Position numbers and translations under genes: made by a program. Shown here piece by piece: positions 1-5,902 of a DNA stretch of 9,155 bases (the stretch's first letter is position 1; the number at the start of each line of letters is the position of its first letter). This stretch comes from Nitrospirae bacterium GWC2_57_9 (lineage in GTDB: Bacteria; Nitrospirota; UBA9217). Location of the stretch: assembly GCA_001805085.1 (NCBI GenBank), contig MHEA01000146.1, forward strand, positions 10,907 to 20,061. Direction: 5' to 3'. The notes under the pieces were generated by a model. The model made no database searches. It saw only the letters and a program-made list of their open reading frames with translations, and was not told the origin of the DNA.

Positions 1-277
1 CCCGGTTGCCTTCGATGATTGCTGCATCGGCGCCTCTAGTATGCTGCAGGAAGGAACCCTCGATCACGCCGGATTCCATCATAAAGGGATCGAGATTATA
101 ACATTCTCTGCCCGCTGCCGCGCCAAGCCATCCGGCGTCGATGAAGTCAGGCCCCTTCTTGAAAACGGCAATTCGCCTGCCCTGCTTTCGCCAGGCCCGG
201 ACAATGCCGAGGGAGACAGTGGTCTTACCCAAGCCTCCCCGTGTGGCCGATATTACCAGCCTCGGGATATTCGGCAT
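1..277 (-). CDS. dsrN: Siroheme amidase / cobyrinate a,c-diamide synthase family, N-terminal part (DsrN)
   Basis: This is the first 92 codons of a CbiA-family ATP-dependent amidase; the rest lies beyond the left edge. Visible are a P-loop at residues 11-20 (A-T-R-G-G-L-G-K-T-T), the FKKGPDFID block at 39-47 that matches the FKxGPDYID signature of CbiA/CobB, a GR-x3-NLDPFMM block at 56-67, and EGNR at 89-92 just where the window ends. CbiA amidates acetate side chains of corrinoids. The homologue encoded after dsrD in sulfate reducers is called DsrN and is thought to convert siroheme to siroamide for DsrAB. I call it dsrN because it starts only 6 bp after dsrD; without that context it would be cbiA. 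The ATG at 277 has a weak ribosome binding site, so translation may be coupled to dsrD. Confidence 0.88.
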   Translation of the reverse strand, partial: MPNIPRLVISATRGGLGKTTVSLGIVRAWRKQGRRIAVFKKGPDFIDAGWLGAAAGRECYNLDPFMMESGVIEGSFLQHTRGADAAIIEGNR

Positions 278-283
278 AACAAA

Positions 284-520
284 TTACTGCTGAGGATTTG
301 CTGACCCCTCGGTGTGCGGGACTTCGATGAAGCTGCCGCCGAAATAGGAATAGACCAATTTGCCGCCGTCCACGAGCTCACGAAGTGCCGCCTTGAACTC
401 TTCTTCTGTGGCGCCTTCCGCGACCATCGCTTTCTTAAGGTCACCGGACTTCATCTTCTTCTTCCCCATGTTCGTTTCTACAAGGGTATAGATCTTTTTC
501 TGAAGTTCTGCTGCGTCCAT
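284..520 (-). CDS. dsrD: DsrD, small activator of dissimilatory sulfite reductase
   Basis: A 78-residue protein, the usual length for DsrD, a compact winged-helix protein. It carries the typical lysine-rich stretch GKKKMKSGDLKKAM (residues 19-32), an acidic helix (EGATEEEFKAALREL) and a YSYFGG-F segment near residues 57-63. DsrD does not bind DNA as first thought; published biochemistry shows that it binds DsrAB and stimulates sulfite reduction. It occurs mainly in reductive-type dsr operons, so it supports a sulfate/sulfite-reducing rather than sulfur-oxidising lifestyle. A strong purine-rich ribosome binding site (AAGGGAGGGG, plus-strand 528-537) precedes the ATG. It lies 89 bp after dsrB, with a strong hairpin in the gap, and just before dsrN in the same frame. 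Confidence 0.95.
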   Translation of the reverse strand: MDAAELQKKIYTLVETNMGKKKMKSGDLKKAMVAEGATEEEFKAALRELVDGGKLVYSYFGGSFIEVPHTEGSANPQQ

Positions 521-560
521 GTTCGCTCCCCTCCCTTAGGTTGACGTTGTCGAATAAACC

Positions 561-583
561 GGCCCCGGACAGAGTCCGGGGCC
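561..583 (-). promoter_or_regulatory. Perfect 10-bp stem-loop between dsrB and dsrD
   Basis: The arms GGCCCCGGAC (561-570) and GTCCGGGGCC (574-583) pair perfectly around a 3-nt loop. On the transcribed minus strand the sequence after the stem starts GGTTTATTCG, without a run of T, so it is not a classical intrinsic terminator. It more likely acts as a partial terminator or as a 3' RNA-stabilising or processing structure that gives more DsrAB than DsrD and DsrN. The structure is seen directly; its function is inferred. Confidence 0.75.
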
Positions 584-609
584 CAGATGTATGAACCGTT
601 CTTATATAT

Positions 610-1683
610 TTATTCCCACTTGAAGGTGGGGGTCATGCGGAACGTGTCGCGTGCGAACGTGAAGTCGTCGATGTGCTGATACGTGAACGGGATACCGGTC
701 AGCTTGAAGAAACGCTCCCAGCCGATACGCTCGATCCACTCGCCCATGCGCTCGTGCTTTTTCGCGTTCTGCGCATAGACCTCGACGAGGTGCTTCACTG
801 CCTTGACCGTTTCGGGCCAACGAGGCGGATTGTTCGGCAGGAACGGGATGACCAGTTTGGACATCCGCGCCGGGCCTCGCGCGTTGGACACTTTGCCGCC
901 CACGTAGATCGAAATACCGTCGCCCGTACCATCGGCGATCGGGAGCGAGGGGCACATGGTGTAGCAGTTGCCGCAGTACATGCAGCGCTCGGATTTGATC
1001 TTCACGGACTTCGTTGCCGGGTTCGGGCTGATTGCGCCCGTGGGGCAGGAAGCGATCGTGGTCGGGATCTCGCACTGGTTTGCGAGGGTCGCCTCGTTCA
1101 CCTTGGGAGGCAGGCGGTGAATGCCGAGGATCGCGATGTCGGAGCAGTGCACGGCACCGCACATGTTGAGGCAGCAGGCGAGCGCGATGCGGACGCGCGC
1201 CGGCAGGGTCTTGGTGGTGAAGTATTCATGGAGCTCATCCATGACGGCCTTCACGACGCCCGAGGCGTCCGTGGCCGGGGTGTGGCAGTGGATCCAGCCC
1301 TGGGTGTGCACCACGTTGCTGATGCCGTACCCGATGCCGCCCACGAGGTGGCCGGCCTTCTTGAGGTCGGCGACCAATCCATCAACCTGCTCCTTGGCCG
1401 GGAAGAACTCCACGTTGTGCCGGGTCGTCCAGCGGAGATAGCCGCCGCTGTACTTCTCGGAGAAATCGCACATCTCGCGGATGTAGTCGGTGCTGACGAG
1501 ACGGGGCGTTGCTATGCGAACGGTGTAGAGCTCGTCACCGGTCTCTGAAACATGCTTCATGACGCCTTTGTTGATGTATTCATGGTATTTCCACTTCCCG
1601 TAGTTCTTGGCGATCACGGGAGGCAGGAATTTATTATAATCAGGTGAACCCAGGTCTGTTATACGCTTCGGTTTATCAGCCAT
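610..1683 (-). CDS. dsrB: Dissimilatory sulfite reductase beta subunit
   Basis: DsrB pairs with DsrA in the cytoplasmic alpha2beta2 enzyme that reduces sulfite, delivering sulfur to DsrC. The 357 residues are complete, slightly shorter than the roughly 380 of Desulfovibrio. The siroheme/[4Fe-4S] ligands are C133 (IHCHTP), C170, C171 and C175 (ACCLNMC), with the same relative spacing as the cluster cysteines of Desulfovibrio DsrB. The inserted ferredoxin domain has C213 (SCPTGAI) and C234-x2-C237-x2-C240-x3-C244 (CMYCGNCYTMC) for a second [4Fe-4S] cluster. The C-terminal half keeps the RIGWERFFKLTG segment. The start is set by AAGGAGG (plus-strand 1694-1700) 10 bp upstream of ATG. It lies 40 bp after dsrA, surely in the same transcript. 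No frameshift or missing ligand is seen. Confidence 0.98.
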   Translation of the reverse strand: MADKPKRITDLGSPDYNKFLPPVIAKNYGKWKYHEYINKGVMKHVSETGDELYTVRIATPRLVSTDYIREMCDFSEKYSGGYLRWTTRHNVEFFPAKEQVDGLVADLKKAGHLVGGIGYGISNVVHTQGWIHCHTPATDASGVVKAVMDELHEYFTTKTLPARVRIALACCLNMCGAVHCSDIAILGIHRLPPKVNEATLANQCEIPTTIASCPTGAISPNPATKSVKIKSERCMYCGNCYTMCPSLPIADGTGDGISIYVGGKVSNARGPARMSKLVIPFLPNNPPRWPETVKAVKHLVEVYAQNAKKHERMGEWIERIGWERFFKLTGIPFTYQHIDDFTFARDTFRMTPTFKWE

Positions 1684-1723
1684 TATAGGTATTCCTCCTT
1701 GAAATTATTCGCTTTAAATGTCG

Positions 1724-2902
1724 TTACTTCACTTCGCCCGGTGCCCAGAAGACATAGGGGTTGGTTCTCGGTGCCTTCACCATCTGCGGTACAGGCGGGA
1801 GACCCGTTGCTTCGAGCATGGACCTCATGCCCATACGGTCAACAAGCTCACCAATACGCTCACGGTTCTTTCCGTGATCATCCCACCATTCCCACAGCTT
1901 GCGGATGAGAGCCTCGAGGTTGTCATAGGGGGCTTCGAGCTTCATGAAGGGAACGAGGACCCAGCTCATGAGAGCGCCGGTCACGATCGGGGCCTTGCCG
2001 CCGAGCATGATGGTTGCGCCCTTCTCTTTGCCCGGGCGGAGCGCCTTCGGCATGCGGTTGATACAGTGCATGCAGCGATTGCAGTCCTTGTCGTTGATCT
2101 TCAGGGTGCTGCCGTCGAAGCTCATGCACTTGGTCGGGCACATGTCGACGACTTCTTCCTGGATGTTCATGCTCTTGGCGAGGTTCTTCACTTCGGCCTG
2201 GTCGATGCGGATATTGTCCTTCCAGGTGCCGATGATGGACATGTCGGCGCGGGCCACGGCCGCGGTGCAGTCATTGGCGCAGCCGGAGACCTTGATCTTG
2301 AACTTGTAGGGGAACGCGGGACGATGGAGCTCGTCCTGGAACTTCTGGGTCATGGTGTGACAAATCGACATGGTGTCGATGTTCGAGAATTCGCAACGGG
2401 CCATGCCCACGCAGGAGCTGGGCGTGCGGAGGCAGGAGCCGGATCCGCCGAGGTCCCAGCCTTTTGCCGTGATCTCCGCGAAGATGGGCTCAAGCTTGTC
2501 GGTCTGGGTTCCCAGCCATACCATGTCACCGGTGGAACCGTGGAGGTTCGTAAGGCCGCTTCCGTACTTGTCCCAGATGTCGCACAGCTCCTTCATTGCC
2601 TTTGAAGTATAGAAAAATCCTGACGGGGGATTGATACGCACGGTATGGAAATGGGCCACACCGGGGAATTCTTCGGGAAGGTCGCAGTAACGGCCGATAA
2701 CGCCGCCGCCGTAACCCAGTACGCCGACGATACCGCCGTGCTTCCAGTGGGTCACTTTATCCCTGTACGATCTTTCCAGGATGCCGAGGAGATCGTGTGC
2801 CGTGTTGCTCCTCTTCGCGGCCTTCTTGATCTCTTTCACGAAACTCGGCCATGCGCCTTTTTCCAGGTCATCAAGCATTGGTGTCTTAACATCTTTGCTC
2901 AT
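1724..2902 (-). CDS. dsrA: Dissimilatory sulfite reductase alpha subunit
   Basis: First gene of the dsr operon and the alpha subunit of the siroheme enzyme for the last step of sulfate respiration. The 392-residue protein is complete but at the short end for DsrA (Desulfovibrio about 437). Siroheme/[4Fe-4S] ligands are C164 and C170 (SSCVGMARC), C208 and C212 (SGCANDC), with the spacing of the Desulfovibrio ligands. Just before them the basic residues K200, K202 and K204 (YKFKIKVSGC) fit the sulfite-binding lysines. The ferredoxin domain has C255 and C259 (MCPTKC) and C274, C277, C280 (CNRCMHCIN-MPKALRPG). IGTWKDNIR is also typical. AAGGAGGA (plus-strand 2911-2918) stands 8 bp before ATG. The reductive bacterial type is inferred from dsrD downstream and from these signatures; the family itself is certain. 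Confidence 0.98.
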   Translation of the reverse strand: MSKDVKTPMLDDLEKGAWPSFVKEIKKAAKRSNTAHDLLGILERSYRDKVTHWKHGGIVGVLGYGGGVIGRYCDLPEEFPGVAHFHTVRINPPSGFFYTSKAMKELCDIWDKYGSGLTNLHGSTGDMVWLGTQTDKLEPIFAEITAKGWDLGGSGSCLRTPSSCVGMARCEFSNIDTMSICHTMTQKFQDELHRPAFPYKFKIKVSGCANDCTAAVARADMSIIGTWKDNIRIDQAEVKNLAKSMNIQEEVVDMCPTKCMSFDGSTLKINDKDCNRCMHCINRMPKALRPGKEKGATIMLGGKAPIVTGALMSWVLVPFMKLEAPYDNLEALIRKLWEWWDDHGKNRERIGELVDRMGMRSMLEATGLPPVPQMVKAPRTNPYVFWAPGEVK

Positions 2903-2997
2903 TTAGGAAATCCTCCTTATAGAATTGTTTCACGATAATTTTGATCTGTGCGTGCTGTCGTGGCTGGTTCTATTTCTAAAGCGATTCACGATCTGAT

Positions 2998-3017
2998 GCC
3001 CGTTACCTTTTACGGGC
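2998..3017 (-). promoter_or_regulatory. Stem-loop in the predicted dsrA leader
   Basis: GCCCGT and ACGGGC pair around an 8-nt loop. The flanks may extend it: GATCAC (minus strand, about 3030-3025) can pair with GTGAATC (about 2989-2983) with one bulged base, leaving a symmetric 8 by 8 internal loop. A second small hairpin, CCTTT-N6-AAAGG, lies upstream at 3055-3070. I do not recognise a known riboswitch class in it. Confidence 0.5.
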
Positions 3018-3153
3018 AACCGGGTGTGATCAACAGAGTCGAGTTGGCGGTCCCCCTTTCTCTGCAAAGGATCTATCAATCAATATTGGAACGAAATGAT
3101 AATGGCAGGGAAAAATCTTACAGATGCTAACAATAGAACTATGGCGACATCGG

Positions 3154-3182
3154 ATTGTATGTTCACTGCCTTTTTTAGTCAA
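3154..3182 (-). promoter_or_regulatory. Predicted sigma70-type promoter of the dsr operon
   Basis: On the minus strand TTGACT (3182-3177) and TACAAT (3159-3154) are separated by exactly 17 bp; each differs from the sigma70 consensus at one position. Transcription would start near 3147, giving a leader of about 245 nt before dsrA. It is the best promoter match I found between dsrA and the AT-rich block. It is a sequence match only, with no experimental support. Confidence 0.6.
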
Positions 3183-3209
3183 ATAAAAAAAATTAATTGG
3201 ACCATAATA

Positions 3210-3224
3210 GCGCATAATTTGCGC
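3210..3224. promoter_or_regulatory. Palindromic operator candidate GCGCA-N5-TGCGC
   Basis: A perfect 15-bp inverted repeat with a TAATT centre, standing out as a G/C-containing palindrome in very AT-rich surroundings. Its centre (3217) is about 70 bp upstream of the predicted dsr start site, a position typical of an upstream activator site. It does not match the FNR, CRP or Rex consensus. Function is inferred from position and symmetry. Confidence 0.45.
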
Positions 3225-3245
3225 GGTTTAGAATATGACAAAAAC

Positions 3246-3426
3246 AAACCATAAATTACAGCAACTTAATTGGCATTGCTCATCTCACCGTGTGGGTTTT
3301 TATCATTGTGCAAGATGACTGCCAAGTGCGGCTTACAAACCATAGTACATAAACCATATATTAATCATAATCTTAGATTTTATTCAGTTTTAACAATATT
3401 ATTCATTTTTTGGTATTAAAACCATA
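3246..3426. repeat. Four dispersed copies of AAACCATA
   Basis: The octamer AAACCATA occurs at 3246-3253, 3337-3344, 3351-3358 and 3419-3426, all in the same orientation. The first two copies extend to ACAAACCATA and the last two share AACCATAT. The fourth is the right arm of a dyad that starts with TTTGGT at 3409. Four exact copies within about 180 bp are unlikely by chance even in AT-rich DNA, so binding sites for one regulator are plausible. Confidence 0.5.
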
Positions 3427-3486
3427 TTTTTTAAAAAATAAAATACAACTATTTAATTTATAATACAAATTGATTAATTATAATGA

Positions 3487-3504
3487 TTTGGTCATTTTAC
3501 CAAA
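3487..3504. promoter_or_regulatory. Inverted repeat TTTGGT-N6-ACCAAA upstream of the osmC-like promoter
   Basis: A perfect dyad with 6-bp arms and a CATTTT centre. A related dyad, TTTGGT-N6-ACCATA, lies at 3409-3426 and a single TTTGGT at 3529-3534 touches the -35 box. The centre is about 73 bp upstream of the predicted start of the osmC-like transcript. It looks like an operator; an alternative is a weak hairpin followed by T5 on the plus strand. Confidence 0.45.
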
Positions 3505-3533
3505 CTTTTTAGTATCGAAAGCTTCGCCTTTGG

Positions 3534-3562
3534 TTGACAATAGATCATGCTTCTGTTACCAT
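3534..3562 (+). promoter_or_regulatory. Predicted sigma70-type promoter of the osmC-like gene
   Basis: A perfect -35 box TTGACA (3534-3539), a 17-bp spacer and TACCAT (3557-3562, four of six matches) predict a start near 3569, giving a leader of about 28 nt. It also argues against the upstream in-frame start at 3534, which would lie within the -35 box. Confidence 0.65.
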
Positions 3563-3596
3563 TTCGCCACTTTACTTTAAGTGCAAGGAGACCTTC

Positions 3597-4016
3597 ATGA
3601 TCGAAGCAAAAGTGAATCTGGTCAACGATATGGAGTTCAGAGGAACAGCCGGCTCCGGCCACACACTTGCCATGGACGCAGATGAAAAGTCGGGGGGCAG
3701 GAATGCCGGGTTCCGTCCCATGGAGCTTCTCCTCGTCGGCTTTGGCGGCTGTTCCGGCATGGATGTGATATCCATCCTTCGGAAAAAAAGGCAGCCCCTG
3801 TCGGGTCTTGAAATAAACGTCAAGGGAGAAAAGACGGATACCTACCCGAAGATCTACAAAACGGTCCACATTGAATATATTGTGAAGGGTAAGGGCGTGG
3901 ACAAACAGGCCGTGGAACGTGCGATCGCCCTGTCGCTGGAAAAGTACTGCTCCGTCGGCGCCACACTGGCAAAAGCGGGGACCATTACGCACAGCTATAA
4001 GATCATCGATGAATGA
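3597..4016 (+). CDS. OsmC/YhfA-like family protein
   Basis: A 139-residue OsmC-fold protein of usual length for the small OsmC-like (YhfA type) group. The two family cysteines are present: C52 in GFGGCSGMDV and C118 in KYCSVGATLAKAG. The central FRPMELLLVGFGGC helix and the beta strands LEINVKG and TVHIEYIVKGKGV are typical. OsmC/Ohr proteins are dimeric cytoplasmic thiol peroxidases that reduce organic hydroperoxides; the YhfA-like branch has no settled substrate. The start is ATG at 3597 because AAGGAG (3585-3590) lies 6 bp before it and the promoter lies upstream; a longer frame opening at 3534 is rejected. It is the only plus-strand gene and is divergent from dsrA, so shared control with sulfite reduction is possible but unproven. 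Confidence 0.9.
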   Translation: MIEAKVNLVNDMEFRGTAGSGHTLAMDADEKSGGRNAGFRPMELLLVGFGGCSGMDVISILRKKRQPLSGLEINVKGEKTDTYPKIYKTVHIEYIVKGKGVDKQAVERAIALSLEKYCSVGATLAKAGTITHSYKIIDE

Positions 4017-4115
4017 TCGAAGCTGCTGCTCCGGGTAAAAATGTGCTCACCCCAGCAGGAATTTCGCGATAGAGGAAGGGGGAAGCGGCAAACCGGTTTT
4101 TTTTCTGATCCTGCG
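4017..4115. other. Convergent osmC-like / cysE gap with possible weak terminator
   Basis: The 99-bp gap between the convergent genes contains a T8 run at 4097-4104 that could end the plus-strand transcript, but the preceding GC-rich sequence forms only a short stem (CGG-CAAA-CCG). A longer imperfect stem (CTGCT 4026-4030 with AGCAG 4054-4058, GGGT with ACCC inside) has no T run on either side. No confident terminator can be called for either gene. Confidence 0.3.
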
Positions 4116-4769
4116 TCATTTTTTCTTGATGATCTCCAGTTCCTTCTTCAACTCATCCAGTTGCACCTGTAAATCAATAAAACGGTCTGCGATCGGGTCC
4201 GGGATGTGGACATGGTCCATAAGAGCTTCTTCCGCCACGCGTTGATCCTTGATCCGCACGATCCTTCCCGGTATGCCGACCACCGTCGAATGATCGGGAA
4301 CATCCAGAAGAACGACCGAATTGGCCCCGATCTTGACGAAATCTCCGACTTTTATCGGTCCGAGCACCTTGGCGCCGGCCCCCACCACCACATGGCTGCC
4401 CAAGGTAGGATGGCGTTTGCCCCGTTGTTTGCCCGTGCCCCCGAGGGTAACGCCTTGGAAAAGGGTGACATTGTCGCCGATCTCGGTTGTCTCACCGATC
4501 ACGACGCCCATCCCATGATCGATGAAAAGACCGGAACCGATAACGGCTCCGGGATGGATCTCGATCCCCGTAAGGAACCTTGCGACCTGTGACATGGCCC
4601 GCGGAATGAAGGGGACCCTCCTCTTCCAGAGACAGTGGGCAAAACGATAGAACAGGAGCGCGTGAAATCCCGCATAAGTAAGGATCACCTCGGCTCTGCT
4701 CGTTGCTGCCGGGTCCATGGAAAGGGCCGCATAAAAATCCTTTTTTATTTTTTCGAAGGTCTCACTCAT
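4116..4769 (-). CDS. cysE: Serine O-acetyltransferase
   Basis: CysE transfers acetyl from acetyl-CoA to L-serine, giving O-acetylserine, which then takes up sulfide to form cysteine. The 217-residue protein is the short form common outside enterobacteria. After an N-terminal helical domain (1-65) comes the left-handed beta-helix of hexapeptide repeats: TGIEIHPGAVIGSGLFIDHG, GVVIGETTEIGDN, VTLFQGVTLGGTGK, then the KRHPTLG loop and GAGAKVLG. Catalytic residues D84-H85 (FIDHG) and H120 (KRHP) correspond to D157/H158 and H193 of the E. coli enzyme. The C-terminus ends in a charged coiled-coil-like helix. The ribosome binding site is weak. It is the last gene of the minus-strand run, 77 bp after the DUF4124 gene, and sits beside a sulfide-producing pathway. 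Confidence 0.95.
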   Translation of the reverse strand: MSETFEKIKKDFYAALSMDPAATSRAEVILTYAGFHALLFYRFAHCLWKRRVPFIPRAMSQVARFLTGIEIHPGAVIGSGLFIDHGMGVVIGETTEIGDNVTLFQGVTLGGTGKQRGKRHPTLGSHVVVGAGAKVLGPIKVGDFVKIGANSVVLLDVPDHSTVVGIPGRIVRIKDQRVAEEALMDHVHIPDPIADRFIDLQVQLDELKKELEIIKKK

Positions 4770-4789
4770 ACCTGTTAGTTTTGCTCAGC

Positions 4790-4812
4790 AAGAGCTGCCG
4801 AACAAGGCTCTT
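4790..4812 (-). other. Inverted repeat between DUF4124 gene and cysE
   Basis: AAGAGC (4790-4795) and GCTCTT (4807-4812) form a 6-bp stem with an 11-nt loop in the 77-bp gap. No T run follows on the minus strand, so it does not look like a terminator and cysE may still be transcribed from upstream. It could be a processing or stabilising structure. Confidence 0.3.
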
Positions 4813-4846
4813 CATTGTAATTTCGGCCTTTCTCGGAACGCCCGAA

Positions 4847-5413
4847 TTACTCCCTGAGCCAGCCGGGCGGCACGCCCGCCTTCCGAGCCTCTTCAGGAAT
4901 GACGGTATGGAGCATGTTTTTGGCAGCGTCTATCTCTGACTGCACCTGTTTCAGCTGCTCCCCGAGTTGCTCAAATTTGACCCGGTTCTCAATGCTGGTC
5001 AGCGCTGACGACCCCACGAACAGCTCATCCCGCTCGCGCTCGAGTTTCTGATACCGCTTTTCAGCGTTTTCCAGCCGCCGCTGCTGATCCCGTATGCGTT
5101 GCTGCCATTCAAACTTGGCCGCCGATTCCGTCTCCTCAAGATCAGAATCGTCCGACCCGCCGGAACGGCCCCGGTCCTGCTCAGGGCTGCCTTCCGGTCC
5201 TTTCCGGGACTCGAGCTTGAGGGCTTTGGACCGGTATCTCTCGGGCACTTTGCCGAAGCTGTCCGTGATATGTACCGTCCCCTTGGAATCCGTCCATTGA
5301 TAGAGATAATATTTTTTTTGTTCCCGATCCTCTTTGCCTGCGGTCTGTCCGTAGCCGGAACCCGCAAGGACCAGAATAACGGACAGGGCAGCGATGACCG
5401 ACGTGATGTTCAT
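4847..5413 (-). CDS. DUF4124-domain secreted coiled-coil protein
   Basis: Function unknown. From the ATG at 5413 it has 188 residues: an N-terminal signal peptide (MNITSVIAALSVILVLAGSGYG, about 1-22, no lipobox cysteine), a DUF4124 domain at about 35-66 (YLYQWTDSKGTVHITDSFGKVPERYRSKA), a charged low-complexity linker (67-98), a probable coiled coil rich in E, K, R and Q (about 99-165) and a C-terminal EEARKAGVPPGWLRE tail. DUF4124 proteins are small envelope proteins of proteobacteria and relatives. The upstream in-frame start at 5449 would add 12 basic residues before the signal peptide and lie within ispF; the chosen ATG overlaps the ispF stop as ATGA and has GGAG 7 bp upstream. It is therefore translationally coupled to ispF, though no link to isoprenoids is known. 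Confidence 0.85.
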   Translation of the reverse strand: MNITSVIAALSVILVLAGSGYGQTAGKEDREQKKYYLYQWTDSKGTVHITDSFGKVPERYRSKALKLESRKGPEGSPEQDRGRSGGSDDSDLEETESAAKFEWQQRIRDQQRRLENAEKRYQKLERERDELFVGSSALTSIENRVKFEQLGEQLKQVQSEIDAAKNMLHTVIPEEARKAGVPPGWLRE

Positions 5414-5901
5414 CTTTCCACTCCGCGAGCGTCTTGCCTGATGGTGCAAACAGCGTATGCCGCGATACCCTCGCCCTTCCCCGCGAACCCGAGACCTTCC
5501 GTGGTAGTGGCCTTGACATTGATCGCCGTCTCCCCTGTTTTTACGGCGGCAGCTATGTTCCTGATCATGGAGGATATATGCGGCGCCATCTTAGGCCGCT
5601 CGGCCACGATGGTTGCGTCGATATTGTTGACCGAGAACCCGCCCTGCGCCAGCAATCGATGGACCTGTTCCAGCAAAGTAAGGCTCGATATTCCCTTGTA
5701 TTCCGCCGACGTGTCCGGGAAATGCCTTCCGATGTCTCCCAACCCCGCGGCTCCGAGCAAGGCGTCACATACTGCATGCAGCAGCACATCAGCGTCCGAA
5801 TGCCCGAGCAGGCCTTTTTCAAAAGCTATATCCACACCGCCAATCACCAGTTTTCTGCCCGGGACCAGGCGATGAACGTCGTATCCCATGCCGATTCTCA
5901 T
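5410..5901 (-). CDS. ispF: 2-C-methyl-D-erythritol 2,4-cyclodiphosphate synthase
   Basis: IspF, a homotrimer in the cytoplasm, cyclises CDP-methylerythritol 2-phosphate to MEcPP with release of CMP, the fifth step of the MEP isoprenoid pathway. The 163-residue length is standard. The N-terminal RIGMGYDVH motif supplies metal ligands D8 and H10; H42 in GHSDADVLLHA completes the zinc site; further signatures are GDIGRHFPDT (55-64) and the CDP-binding TTTEGLGF (132-139) with E135, at the same numbering as in E. coli. It begins one base after the ispD stop (TGA-T-ATG) and overlaps the DUF4124 gene by 4 bp, so the three are translated from one message. No oddities are seen. Confidence 0.97.
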   Translation of the reverse strand: MRIGMGYDVHRLVPGRKLVIGGVDIAFEKGLLGHSDADVLLHAVCDALLGAAGLGDIGRHFPDTSAEYKGISSLTLLEQVHRLLAQGGFSVNNIDATIVAERPKMAPHISSMIRNIAAAVKTGETAINVKATTTEGLGFAGKGEGIAAYAVCTIRQDARGVER

Positions 5902-5902
5902 A

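Larger units (their letters stand above)
2903..3596. other. Divergent dsrA / osmC-like intergenic control region
   Basis: This 694-bp stretch holds no convincing gene. Its dsrA-side part (2903-3147) is of ordinary composition and would be the dsrA mRNA leader, with two hairpins. From about 3160 to 3530 it is strongly AT-rich, unlike the rest of the window, and contains A and T tracts, a 14-bp palindrome ATTTTTTAAAAAAT (3426-3439), a GCGCA-N5-TGCGC palindrome, four copies of AAACCATA, two TTTGGT-N6-ACCAWA dyads and a direct repeat TTAATTGG (3193 and 3266, 73 bp apart, about seven helical turns). It most probably carries all control of the two divergent transcripts. AT-richness may also attract nucleoid proteins or mark an old insertion, but no transposase or integrase remains are visible. 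Confidence 0.8.

Noticed and set aside
673..1548. Long plus-strand open frame of 291 codons opposite dsrB
   Set aside because: It is antisense to a clear dsrB with all cluster ligands; the open frame is a by-product of GC-rich codon use and shows no family motifs.
1718..2605. Long plus-strand open frame of 295 codons opposite dsrA
   Set aside because: It is antisense to a certain dsrA; its His/Ala/Gly/Val/Asp-rich composition is typical of a shadow frame.
3030..3215. Minus-strand 61-codon frame upstream of dsrA
   Set aside because: It spans the predicted promoter and start site, has unusual composition and no family resemblance; not a convincing leader peptide or gene.
3284..3301. Terminator-like hairpin CTCAC-CGT-GTGGG followed by T5 on the plus strand
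   Set aside because: The 5-bp stem contains a G-T pair and no plus-strand gene ends there; most likely chance in a T-rich region.
4026..4058. Imperfect stem downstream of the osmC-like gene as a terminator
   Set aside because: It has an internal mismatch and no T run on either strand.
5099..5875. Plus-strand open frame of 258 codons across the DUF4124 gene and ispF
   Set aside because: It runs opposite two well-supported genes and has no recognisable domain or ribosome binding site.
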